Source of the DNA: Neobacillus drentensis NBRC 102427
Lineage (GTDB): Bacteria; Bacillota; Bacilli; Bacillales; Cytobacillaceae
Reading direction: 5' to 3'
Assembly: GCF_001591445.1 (NCBI RefSeq)
Contig: NZ_BCUX01000009.1
Span: 62,001 to 126,000 of the forward strand
DNA length: 64,000 bases
Position 1 is the first letter of the stretch. Each line of letters opens with the position of its first letter. Below are positions 27,409 to 35,221 of this stretch, in pieces. The notes under the pieces were generated by a model, which was given only the letters and a program-made list of their open reading frames with translations, was not told the DNA's origin and did not search any database. Position numbers and translations under genes: made by a program.

Positions 27409-28731
27409 ATGGTCAATAGATCAAGTTTATTGCTATTATCGATTATTCTTATTTTCGGCGCCTTCCTGCCTCAAGGAAAAAGCGTGGCAGCGACCGATTC
27501 TATATCCATAAATACAGGTATCGTCAACGTAGATACCTTAAATATCAGGCAGGAACCCTCTACATCAAGCCCTGTAATCGGTAAACTAGCCCATGGCACA
27601 AGTGTAATCATTTATTCTACACAAAATAATTGGTTAGACGTTGGCTTTACAAATTTAAGAGGGTGGGTTAGTTCTGAGTTTATTGACAGCCAATCGTCAG
27701 ATGCCAAGCCAGGCTCGACTCCAAAGCAGAAAAGCAGCATTACTGGAACGGTAACGGCTAACAGCCTTAGTGTAAGGTCAGGTCCCTCATTAAATACACC
27801 CCTGCTTGGTTCAGTTTCTATGGGGCAAAGTTTTACGATAGTAGACGAGCAGAATAATTGGGCAAAAATAGAATACAAGACTGGTAGTTTCGGCTGGGTA
27901 GCAGGATGGTTTCTTGAAAAAAAAACAGTGAAATCTCAATCTGGACAAGCTGTGAAAGAAAGGATAATTACAATCATCCATACCGGGACAAATATCCGAA
28001 AAGGACCAAACGTGCAATCGGCAGTCGTCGAGCGTGCCAATAAAGGCGGTAAATTTCACGTTAATACTGTAATCAATGACTGGTATGAGATAAAACTAAA
28101 CAACGGAAAATTAGGTTATGTGGCTGGCTGGCTTGTTTCTATTAACGGAACAAACCCACAGATTAAAAGGCCGGGTGCCGAGGAATATCTTAAAAATAAA
28201 ACCATTGTTCTCGATCCAGGGCATGGCGGCGAAGACAAAGGGGCTACTGGTGTTAGCGGAACATTTGAAAAAGAACTAACACTTAGGACAAGCCAGCTCC
28301 TGTTTGATAAATTAAAAGTGGCTGGAGCCAATGTCTATTTAACGAGAAAAAATGATTCCTACTTGCAGCTTCCCGCCCGAGTGAACATGGCACGTAATAC
28401 CAATGCCGATGCTTTTATCAGCCTTCATTACGATAGCAATTTAGACCGCAGTGTTCGCGGGACGACAGGGTTTTACTATCATCCCTTTCAAAAAGCGCTC
28501 GCTGAATCTATTTTTGCATCCACAGTTGGGCAAACGAAATTGAAGAGCCGTGGGGTACGTTTTGGAGATTTCCATGTGATTCGTGAAAATAGTCAAAAAG
28601 CCGTTCTTATCGAGCTAGGATATTTAAGCAACCCGGAAGAAGAAATGACGATAAAGTCAGATGGATTCCAAGAAAATGCAGCTTCGGGTATGTACGACGG
28701 ACTCGCTCGATATTTTAAAGAAAACAACTAA
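27409..28731 (+). CDS. yrvJ: N-acetylmuramoyl-L-alanine amidase with three SH3b domains (YrvJ-like)
   Basis: A 440-residue secreted cell-wall hydrolase. A signal peptide (about residues 1-29, hydrophobic core SSLLLLSIILIFGAFL) is followed by three bacterial SH3 domains (about 38-93, 112-170 and 185-247), each with the pattern LN/LS-R-GPS...G. The C-terminal Amidase_3 domain (about 262-438) opens IVLDPGHGGEDKGA; zinc ligands are expected there and in FISLHYDSN, with the catalytic glutamate in VLIELGYLSN. AAAGGAGG precedes the ATG. In B. subtilis the gene lies next to hisS and dtd, which an IS pair now separates here. Confidence 0.93.
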   Translation: MVNRSSLLLLSIILIFGAFLPQGKSVAATDSISINTGIVNVDTLNIRQEPSTSSPVIGKLAHGTSVIIYSTQNNWLDVGFTNLRGWVSSEFIDSQSSDAKPGSTPKQKSSITGTVTANSLSVRSGPSLNTPLLGSVSMGQSFTIVDEQNNWAKIEYKTGSFGWVAGWFLEKKTVKSQSGQAVKERIITIIHTGTNIRKGPNVQSAVVERANKGGKFHVNTVINDWYEIKLNNGKLGYVAGWLVSINGTNPQIKRPGAEEYLKNKTIVLDPGHGGEDKGATGVSGTFEKELTLRTSQLLFDKLKVAGANVYLTRKNDSYLQLPARVNMARNTNADAFISLHYDSNLDRSVRGTTGFYYHPFQKALAESIFASTVGQTKLKSRGVRFGDFHVIRENSQKAVLIELGYLSNPEEEMTIKSDGFQENAASGMYDGLARYFKENN

Positions 28732-28738
28732 AAAGCAT

Positions 28739-28758
28739 AAAAAAGGCTTAGCACTAAA
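28739..28758 (+). terminator. Left half of the yrvJ/dtd terminator, split by an IS element
   Basis: AAAAAAGGCTTAGCAC (28739-28754) followed by TAAA. The matching arm GTGCCAAGCCTTTTTT is found 3.1 kb away at 31863-31878, just before dtd. Joining the two across the IS restores a 16-bp hairpin with a TAAA loop and runs of A/T on both sides, a standard bidirectional terminator. One pair is A/C on the plus strand (G/U on the minus). Confidence 0.8.
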
Positions 28759-28765
28759 TAATATG

Positions 28766-28819
28766 GTACCTATAGATTGGACACTTGAAAAAGAGTGTTT
28801 TATCTATAGGTATTTTTTT
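28766..28819 (+). terminator. Terminator-like hairpin at the left end of IS element A
   Basis: TACCTATAGAT (28767-28777) pairs with ATCTATAGGTA (28802-28812), with an inner ACACT/AGTGT helix, and TTTTTTT follows (28813-28819). It lies upstream of the transposase start and would stop transcription entering from yrvJ. Confidence 0.75.
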
Positions 28820-28861
28820 ATATACTTAAATCTTAAAGATATGGGGATTAGGGGAACGACT

Positions 28862-30145
28862 ATGAGCAAAAAAACATTTTCGGATAAAGAAATAAAAATA
28901 CTTAAAAAAAATCCAAATGTACAGCGTGTTAGCAGTCTAGCTATTACATATTCGGATGATTTTAAAAATAAATTTATGGATGAATATTTGGCAGGAAAAC
29001 TCCCGAGGCAGATCTTTGAAGAGAATGGCTTTGATATAGATATTATCGGTATTGGGAGAATTACGAAGGCAGCATTTAGGTGGAATAATGCATATAAAAA
29101 AGATGGTTTGGTTGGCCTTACAGACACTCGGAAAACTTCTTCGGGCAGGCCTATGAAACGTGAACTTTCTCAAGCTGAAATTATTGAGAGGCAAGAAGCA
29201 AGAATTAAGCTGCTAGAAGGCCAGGTGGAGTTGTTAAAAAAGCTAGAAACGACAGAAAGGAGGCTGCTAAGTACCGGTCAAAACCTAGAAACAAGTAAAA
29301 TATTTCAGTTGATTAATGACACAATAGAGCAAAATCAGTATAAGCAGATGACAAAGTATTTCTGTAAGCTTTTAGGGGTTTCTCGTTCTGGATATTACAG
29401 TTACCTAAAAGCAGCTGAAAGTCGATTGGTAAGCGAACAAATGGACTTAGAGGCGAAGGAAATGATTCTAAAGGCGTTTAATCGTCGTGGATATAAGAAA
29501 GGTTCACGCTCGATCAAAATGATACTAGAGAATGAATATGGTCTTGAAATTAGCAGAAAAAAGATACAAAGAATTATGAACAAATATGGGATTGTTTGCC
29601 CACACAGGAAGGCAAACCCTTATAAAAAAATAGCTAAAGCAACAAAGGAACATCAGGTCGTTCCAAACAAGCTAAACAGAGAATTTAAGCAAGGAGTTCC
29701 AGGAAAAGTATTATTAACTGACATTACATATTTACCATATAACGGAAAACATATGGCTTATTTGTCAACCGTAAAAGATGCCTCCACTAATGAGATTTTA
29801 GCTTATCATGTTTCAGACCGCATTACTTTAGATATCGCAACCACAACCATCCACAAATTAATGAATAACAAGAAAATTAGTTTAGATTCTGATGCATTTA
29901 TCCATTCAGATCAAGGAAGCCATTATACAAGCCCAAGGTTTCAAAAACTTCTAAAAAAATATGAACTAGGTCAGTCAATGTCTAGGAGAGGAAACTGTTG
30001 GGATAATGCCCCTCAAGAGTCGTTTTTTGGTCATCTAAAAGATGAGGTAGATTATCAATCCTGTAAGACATTAAAAGAACTAAAGGCGAAAATAAACCAT
30101 TATATGGTTTTGATATGCTCCCGATATAGTAGACAGATGAAATAA
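28862..30145 (+). pseudogene. IS3-family transposase of element A, C terminus disrupted
   Basis: From ATG 28862 (AGGGGA upstream) the frame encodes an N-terminal helix-turn-helix half, a leucine-zipper-like stretch (about residues 120-150) and an IS3-type integrase domain. The DDE residues lie in LLTDITYLPY, FIHSDQGSHYTS and PQESFFGHLKDE. Both halves are in one frame, without the frameshift usual for the family. After INHYM the frame crosses into element B at 30111 and stops at 30145. The true C-terminal end, QYRNHLLAS and a stop, is found on the far side of element B at 31791-31820. About 50 bp between the two are missing. Confidence 0.85.
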
Positions 30146-30177
30146 AAAAATCTGTTTACTTTATCGGGGGTTTTTTT
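30120..30177 (+). promoter_or_regulatory. Left-end hairpin of IS element B covering the orfA ribosome site
   Basis: CCCGATATAGTAGACAGAT (30120-30138) pairs with ATCTGTTTACTTTATCGGG (30150-30168), 17 of 19 positions. Then come GG and seven T up to the orfA ATG at 30178. The 3' arm holds the GGGGG ribosome site, so transcripts entering from outside would terminate or have orfA translation masked. Confidence 0.75.
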
Positions 30178-30867
30178 ATGGCAAAAAATACTTTTAATGC
30201 ACAAGAAAAGTATGAGTTAATAGTCGATTTTGAGGAAAGACAAACTTCGGTTTCCAATTTCTGTAGTCAATATAATATATCTAAAGAAACCATCAAAAAA
30301 TGGACTTATCTCTTTCAGACTTATGGAATGGATGGACTTCAAAATTCAAATGGATGGAAACGATACTCTAAAGAGGTGAAAACGGCCGCCGTTCTCGATT
30401 ACCTTTCAGGAAACCATTCTATGACTGAGATCGTACGTAAGTATGAAATATCCGGCAAATCAGTATTGGAGAAATGGATAAAGAATTATAATGATCATAG
30501 AGAATTAAAAGCGACGCAAAGGATGAGTAACTCTATGATTAAAGGTCGGTCTACCACGCTTGAAGAACGTTTGGAAATTGTTATGCACTGTCTACAGCAC
30601 GAAAAAAATTATCACGAGGCAGCGGAGCTTTTTAAAGTCTCTTATCAACAGGTGTATCAATGGGTCAAGAAGTATGTGAAGGAAGGAGAAGACGGTCTAC
30701 AAGATAAACGGGGTCGGGGTAAGTCAGAGCCTGAATTAACTCCTGAGGAGAAGTTCCAGCGCGAAATGAAGCGGTTGGAGCGGGAAAATGAACGTCTTCG
30801 GGCAGAAAATGAATTCTTAAAAAAGTTGGAGGAACTCGAAAGGAGGCGATTAAAGAAGCATCTCTAA
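30178..30867 (+). CDS. IS3-family transposase OrfA of element B
   Basis: A 229-residue protein with two helix-turn-helix regions (SVSNFCSQYNISKETIKKW and HEAAELFKVSYQQVYQWVKKY) followed by a coiled coil/leucine zipper (MKRLERENERLRAENEFLKKLEELE). This is typical for the DNA-binding OrfA of the IS150-like branch of IS3. It binds the IS ends and, when made alone, often limits transposition. The ATG directly follows the left-end hairpin. An A-AAA-AAG slippery heptamer at 30819-30825 lies in the zipper region and leads into the orfB frame. Confidence 0.9.
   Translation: MAKNTFNAQEKYELIVDFEERQTSVSNFCSQYNISKETIKKWTYLFQTYGMDGLQNSNGWKRYSKEVKTAAVLDYLSGNHSMTEIVRKYEISGKSVLEKWIKNYNDHRELKATQRMSNSMIKGRSTTLEERLEIVMHCLQHEKNYHEAAELFKVSYQQVYQWVKKYVKEGEDGLQDKRGRGKSEPELTPEEKFQREMKRLERENERLRAENEFLKKLEELERRRLKKHL
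30819..30825 (+). promoter_or_regulatory. Slippery heptamer for -1 ribosomal frameshift
   Basis: A AAA AAG in the orfA frame; a slip back by one base continues into the orfB frame (AAA AAA GTT GGA). The upstream limit of the orfB frame is a TGA at 30810-30812, so the open overlap is 30813-30867 and contains the heptamer. Confidence 0.8.
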
Positions 30868-31745
30868 GTCAGACTCGATTAACCGATAAATATGTAGCTA
30901 TTCAGGAACTGCATAAGCACCAAAATTTCTCCATTGTGCTATTATGTGAGATTGCAGGAATTTCACGTTCAGCCTATTATAAGTGGCTAGATCGCAGCCC
31001 TTCAAAAAATGAAAATTTGAATGAGGAAATACTAAAGGAAATTATCGACTTATATAATAAGGTGGATGGAATCTATGGATATCGCCGGATTACGATGAAC
31101 CTGAACCGTAACCGATTAAAGTCGATAAACCATAAACGCGTATATCGACTGATGAGGATTGCCGGGATCCAGTCAGTTATCCGACGAAAGCGCAAAAAGT
31201 ATAAACCTAGCACTCCCCAACATGTGGCCGAGAATGTATTAAACAGAAATTTCAAAGCAGAAAAGCCAAATGAAAAATGGCTGACAGATGTGACTGAAAT
31301 GAAATACGGATCCTCACAGAAGGCGTATTTAAGTGCGATTTTAGATTTGCATGACGGTTCAATTGTAAGCTATGTGTTAGGCACTTCCAATAATAATCCA
31401 TTGGTGTTTAAAACCGTCGATTTGGCATTGGAGGCCAACCAGGGTGCCACTCCCCTCCTCCACAGTGACCGGGGATTTCAGTACACCTCTCCAACATTTA
31501 AAATAAAAATTGATAAAGCAAAAATAGTACAAAGTATGTCAAGGGTAGGAAGGTGTATAGATAATGGACCCATGGAAGCATTTTGGGGAACATTGAAAAG
31601 TGAGAAGTATTATCTAAATAAATACAGTACATTAGAAGAGTTGAAGAAGGACATTGATGAATACATACATTTTTATAATTATGAGCGATTACAAAAAAGA
31701 TTAAACGGCCTTAGCCCCTTAGAATACAGGACTAAAGCCGCTTAG
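30819..31745 (+). CDS. IS3-family transposase OrfB of element B (made by -1 frameshift)
   Basis: The catalytic half of the transposase. The frame is open from just before the slippery AAAAAAG (30819-30825). A fused OrfAB of about 520 residues would run from 30178 to 31745; a GTG at 30936 is a possible internal start. The DDE residues lie in KWLTDVTEMKYG, LLHSDRGFQYTS and GPMEAFWGTLKSE, and the C terminus NYERLQKRLNGLSPLEYR is complete. No inactivating change is visible, so the element may still be mobile. Confidence 0.88.
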   Translation, partial: KKVGGTRKEAIKEASLSQTRLTDKYVAIQELHKHQNFSIVLLCEIAGISRSAYYKWLDRSPSKNENLNEEILKEIIDLYNKVDGIYGYRRITMNLNRNRLKSINHKRVYRLMRIAGIQSVIRRKRKKYKPSTPQHVAENVLNRNFKAEKPNEKWLTDVTEMKYGSSQKAYLSAILDLHDGSIVSYVLGTSNNNPLVFKTVDLALEANQGATPLLHSDRGFQYTSPTFKIKIDKAKIVQSMSRVGRCIDNGPMEAFWGTLKSEKYYLNKYSTLEELKKDIDEYIHFYNYERLQKRLNGLSPLEYRTKAA

Positions 31746-31861
31746 TGTCATTTATTTATTTCCGCTGTCTACTTGACGGGTGCTAGTTCACAATATAGGA
31801 ATCATCTTCTAGCTTCTTAAGTCTTTTTTTCATGTGTCCTTGACATAGGTGCCAGTTCAAA

Positions 31862-31878
31862 AGTGCCAAGCCTTTTTT
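31862..31878 (-). terminator. Right half of the yrvJ/dtd terminator, split by an IS element
   Basis: On the minus strand AAAAAAGGCTTGGCAC follows, and slightly overlaps, the dtd stop. Its pairing partner now lies at 28739-28754, beyond the IS pair, so dtd transcripts have lost their hairpin and may run into the elements antisense to the transposase genes. Confidence 0.75.
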
Positions 31879-32320
31879 ATACTTTACTTTCTAGAATCAA
31901 TGTCACGGGACCATCATTAATGAGTTCAACATCCATCATCGCACCGAAGATGCCGGTTTCTACACGGATGCCTTTTTCGCGCAGCAAGCTGTTAAAAAAA
32001 TCATAAAGCTGAACGGCTTGGTCTGGCCGAGCGGCATCCATGAAATTTGGCCTCCTGCCCTTGCGGCAATCCCCATAAAGGGTAAATTGCGAAACTGACA
32101 GAATTTCACCGCCAACATCTACTAATGACAGGTTCATCTTTTCATTCTCATCTTCAAAAATACGGAGGTTAGCAATTTTATCGGCTAAATAGACGGCATC
32201 CTCTTCCTTGTCAGCATGGGTAACACCAACAAGTAAAACGAACCCCTTTGATATTTGACCAGTTACTTCCCCGCCAACGGTCACGCTGGCAGCTTTACTT
32301 CGTTGAACAACTACACGCAT
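31877..32320 (-). CDS. dtd: D-aminoacyl-tRNA deacylase
   Basis: A 147-residue DTD enzyme that hydrolyses D-amino acids (and Gly misattached to tRNA-Ala) from tRNA. The family signature [19 protein letters not shown] and the C-terminal [19 protein letters not shown] (the Gly-cisPro-type pocket region) are both present. It follows relA by 14 bp and is likely co-transcribed with it. Start ATG. Its stop codon sits in the A/T run of the former terminator, whose other half was carried away by the IS insertion. Confidence 0.95.
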   Translation of the reverse strand: MRVVVQRSKAASVTVGGEVTGQISKGFVLLVGVTHADKEEDAVYLADKIANLRIFEDENEKMNLSLVDVGGEILSVSQFTLYGDCRKGRRPNFMDAARPDQAVQLYDFFNSLLREKGIRVETGIFGAMMDVELINDGPVTLILESKV

Positions 32321-32333
32321 GTTTTGAAACTCC

Positions 32334-34532
32334 TTAATTCATCATTCGTCGTACTGAATAGATATCTGGGATCTGTTTAATCCGTTCAACCACCTTTTGC
32401 AAGTGGGCTACATTGTGGATGGCTATCGACATGTTAATCGTTGCCATTTTATTTCGATCCGTTTTACCGGAAACGGCAGAAATATTTGTTTTCGTTTCAT
32501 TTACCGCTTGAAGCACCTCATTCAGAACCCCACGACGGTCATATCCACTAATTTCAATATCGACATTATATTCTTTCCGGTCATTTAAAGAAGATTCCCA
32601 TTCAACTGGGATTAACCTTTGCTGCGCATCATTCGAGTCAATATTCGTACAGTCCGAACGATGAACGGATACCCCGCGGCCCTTAGTAATAAAACCAACA
32701 ATCTCATCACCTGGAACTGGATTGCAGCACCTTGATAACCGAATCAGTAAATTATCAATACCGGAAACTCGAACACCTGATTCACGTCTTTTTGTGGATG
32801 GAAAGGTTTTGAGATCCGTTATGGCATTCGAAATATTCGAACTTTGGTCTTGATCTCTCTTTTTACGCCATTTTTCGGTTAAACGGTTTGCCACCTGCAA
32901 GGCGGTTACACCATTGTAACCAACCGCTGCATACATATCCTCTTCACTGGAAAAATTAAACTTTTCGGCAACTTTTTTCAAATTCTCTGAGGTCAATATT
33001 TCTTTAATATCGAATTCCATATTACGAATTTCTTTTTCAACCATCTCTTTGCCCTTAACAACATTTTCATCACGGCGCTGCTTCTTAAAGAAAGCCCTGA
33101 TTTTGTTTTTCGCTTGGGATGTTTGCGCTAGCTTCAACCAGTCCTGACTTGGACCGTAAGAATGTTTCGATGTAAGGATTTCAATGATATCACCAGTTTT
33201 AAGCCGATAATCTAGCGTCACCATTTTGCCATTCACTTTTGCACCTATTGTCTTATTGCCAATTTCGGAATGGATTCGATAAGCAAAATCAATAGGAACT
33301 GAACCAGACGGCAATTCAATAACATCACCTTTTGGTGTAAATACAAAAACCATATCGGAAAATAAGTCGATCTTTAACGACTCCATAAACTCTTCCGCAT
33401 TGGCAGTATCATTTTGAAACTCAAGAATTTCCCTGAACCAGGTCAATTTTTGTTCGAAAGAAGTACTTTCATTTAGTGCTTCTTTACCTTCTTTATATGC
33501 CCAGTGTGCTGCAACCCCGAATTCTGCGATTCGATGCATCTCATAGGTTCTAATTTGAACCTCAAGCGGGTCCCCTTTTGGACCGATGACGGTTGTATGC
33601 AAGGATTGATACATATTAGGCTTCGGCATCGCGATATAATCCTTGAAACGGCCCGGCATAGGCTTCCAGCAAGTGTGAATAATTCCTAGGACTGCATAGC
33701 AATCCTTAATGCTATTTACGACAATTCGTACAGCTAATAAATCATATATTTCGCTAAACTGCTTGTTTTGCAAAGCCATTTTTCGATAAATGCTATAAAT
33801 ATGCTTCGGACGTCCGGAAAGTTCCGCTTTAATGGACACTTCTCCCATTCGGTGCTTTACTTCTTCAATGACATCTACTAAATATTGCTCGCGTTCGGCA
33901 CGCTTCTTTTTCATTAAGTTAACAATCCGGTAATATTGCTGCGGATTTAAATATCTTAAAGCTGTATCTTCCAATTCCCATTTAATCTTAGAAATACCAA
34001 GACGATGTGCCAAAGGTGCGAAAATTTCAAGTGTTTCATTTGAAATCCGACGCTGCTTTTCTAAAGGAAGATGTTTAAGTGTCCGCATATTATGCAAACG
34101 GTCGGCAAGCTTAATAAGAATGACCCGGATATCCTGAGCCATTGCCACAAACATTTTCCGGTGGTTTTCTGCTTGCTGTTCCTCGTGAGATTTATATTTA
34201 ATTTTCCCTAATTTTGTTACGCCGTCGACAAGCATCGCCACTTCGTCATTAAAAGAGGTCTCGATATCTTTTAAAGATATACTCGTATCTTCAACGACGT
34301 CATGAAGAAAACCTGCTGCAACCGTAGCAGGATCCATCTCCAAATCAGCTAGGATTCCAGCCACCTGGATTGGGTGAATAATGTACGGTTCGCCCGATTT
34401 TCGGTATTGTTCACGATGAGCATTTTTTGCAAATTCGTATGCTTTCTCCACTAATTCTACATGCTCATCATTTAAATAATTCCGAGTCTTGTCGATGACT
34501 TGGTCGGCTGTTAACACTTGATCATTCGCCAT
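32334..34532 (-). CDS. relA: Bifunctional (p)ppGpp synthase/hydrolase RelA (Rsh)
   Basis: A 732-residue stringent-response enzyme. The N-terminal HD hydrolase domain carries HDVVEDT (about residue 80) and the [14 protein letters not shown] segment. The synthetase domain follows ([29 protein letters not shown]). A TGS domain ([25 protein letters not shown], about residue 390) and a C-terminal ACT domain (about 655-732) complete the Rel layout. Both catalytic halves look intact, as in the main Rel of Firmicutes. It follows apt on the same strand, but a terminator and a new promoter separate them. Confidence 0.96.
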   Translation of the reverse strand: MANDQVLTADQVIDKTRNYLNDEHVELVEKAYEFAKNAHREQYRKSGEPYIIHPIQVAGILADLEMDPATVAAGFLHDVVEDTSISLKDIETSFNDEVAMLVDGVTKLGKIKYKSHEEQQAENHRKMFVAMAQDIRVILIKLADRLHNMRTLKHLPLEKQRRISNETLEIFAPLAHRLGISKIKWELEDTALRYLNPQQYYRIVNLMKKKRAEREQYLVDVIEEVKHRMGEVSIKAELSGRPKHIYSIYRKMALQNKQFSEIYDLLAVRIVVNSIKDCYAVLGIIHTCWKPMPGRFKDYIAMPKPNMYQSLHTTVIGPKGDPLEVQIRTYEMHRIAEFGVAAHWAYKEGKEALNESTSFEQKLTWFREILEFQNDTANAEEFMESLKIDLFSDMVFVFTPKGDVIELPSGSVPIDFAYRIHSEIGNKTIGAKVNGKMVTLDYRLKTGDIIEILTSKHSYGPSQDWLKLAQTSQAKNKIRAFFKKQRRDENVVKGKEMVEKEIRNMEFDIKEILTSENLKKVAEKFNFSSEEDMYAAVGYNGVTALQVANRLTEKWRKKRDQDQSSNISNAITDLKTFPSTKRRESGVRVSGIDNLLIRLSRCCNPVPGDEIVGFITKGRGVSVHRSDCTNIDSNDAQQRLIPVEWESSLNDRKEYNVDIEISGYDRRGVLNEVLQAVNETKTNISAVSGKTDRNKMATINMSIAIHNVAHLQKVVERIKQIPDIYSVRRMMN

Positions 34533-34615
34533 GAAATCACCTTTATTTTCGTCTCATTTTATTTATATAAATGTCATTCGTTAAAAATTGTTCATTAATA
34601 AGTAGGATTGTTACT

Positions 34616-34644
34616 ATTATCGAAAAAAATAGCCAAGATGTAAA
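34616..34644 (-). promoter_or_regulatory. Sigma-A promoter of relA-dtd
   Basis: Minus-strand TTTACA (34644-34639), exactly 17 bp, GATAAT (34621-34616). It lies between the apt terminator and relA. Confidence 0.6.
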
Positions 34645-34670
34645 GAGATTGAGATATTTTTTATTATATA

Positions 34671-34701
34671 AAGAGAGCACTCGGCTCTCGAGTGCCCTCT
34701 T
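34671..34701 (-). terminator. recJ-apt terminator
   Basis: Minus-strand AAGAGGGCACTCG pairs with CGAGTGCTCTCTT around a five-base loop, followed by TATATAATAAAAAA. The stem is strong but the U-tract is poor. Confidence 0.7.
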
Positions 34702-34708
34702 AAATGGT

Positions 34709-35221
34709 TTAATAATGCATTAATGTTAAAACATCATAACCATCAAGCTTTTTTCTACCCTCTAAATAACTTAACTCAACTAAGAATGCAATCCCGGCAA
34801 CAACGCCGCCAAGCTGCTCCACTAATTGAATCGTCGCATCAATGGTTCCCCCGGTAGCTAACAAGTCATCCGTAATTAGAACTCGCTGCCCTGGTTGAAT
34901 AGCATCCTTATGGATGGTTAATACATCTTTCCCATATTCAAGTCCATAACCAACTTTAATGGTTTCCCTTGGGAGCTTCCCTTCTTTACGAACGGGAGCA
35001 AAACCTATACCTAAGGCATATGAGACAGGACAGCCGATAATGAATCCACGGGCTTCCGGTCCAACGATAAGATCAATCTGTCTCTCTTTCGCGTATGCTA
35101 CGATTTGGTCTGTAGCATATTTATATGCTTCACCATTATTCATTAATGGGGTAATATCCTTAAATTTAATTCCTTCTTTTGGCCAGTCTGGCACGATTGT
35201 AATATAATCCTTTAAATCCAT
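34709..35221 (-). CDS. apt: Adenine phosphoribosyltransferase
   Basis: A 170-residue type I PRTase that salvages adenine to AMP with PRPP. The PRPP loop is [13 protein letters not shown], the N-terminal hood carries [18 protein letters not shown], and [19 protein letters not shown] is the adenine-side block. The start overlaps the end of recJ by 10 bases, implying coupled translation. RecJ-Apt-Rel order is conserved across Bacillaceae. Confidence 0.96.
   Translation of the reverse strand: MDLKDYITIVPDWPKEGIKFKDITPLMNNGEAYKYATDQIVAYAKERQIDLIVGPEARGFIIGCPVSYALGIGFAPVRKEGKLPRETIKVGYGLEYGKDVLTIHKDAIQPGQRVLITDDLLATGGTIDATIQLVEQLGGVVAGIAFLVELSYLEGRKKLDGYDVLTLMHY

Larger units (their letters stand above)
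30111..31790 (+). mobile_element. IS3-family element B (1680 bp), inserted in element A
   Basis: Terminal inverted repeats of about 36 bp start TGATATGCTCCCG (30111) and, on the complement from 31790, TGAACTAGCACCCG. Both converge on AGTAGACAG and AAATAAA. The ends are TG...CA as in IS3. It holds orfA and orfB in different frames with a slippery site, and both look intact. No target duplication is visible (flanks TTT and CAA), which fits the short loss of element A sequence at the junction. Confidence 0.85.
28759..31859 (+). mobile_element. IS3-family element A, interrupted by a second IS3-family element
   Basis: Ends match over about 35 bp as imperfect inverted repeats: TAATATGGTACCTATAG at 28759 and, on the other strand, TGAACTGGCACCTATG ending at 31859, both continuing to GGACACxTGAAAAA. 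A 3-bp AAA on each side (28756-28758 and 31860-31862) fits a target duplication. Without the inner element it is about 1.42 kb. Its single transposase gene is cut near the C terminus by element B, so it is probably dead. The insertion point is the loop of the yrvJ/dtd terminator. Confidence 0.85.

Noticed and set aside
28661..28861. N-terminal extension of the outer IS transposase back into yrvJ
   Set aside because: It would start inside the amidase gene and cross the IS left end and its terminator; the ATG at 28862 has its own ribosome site.
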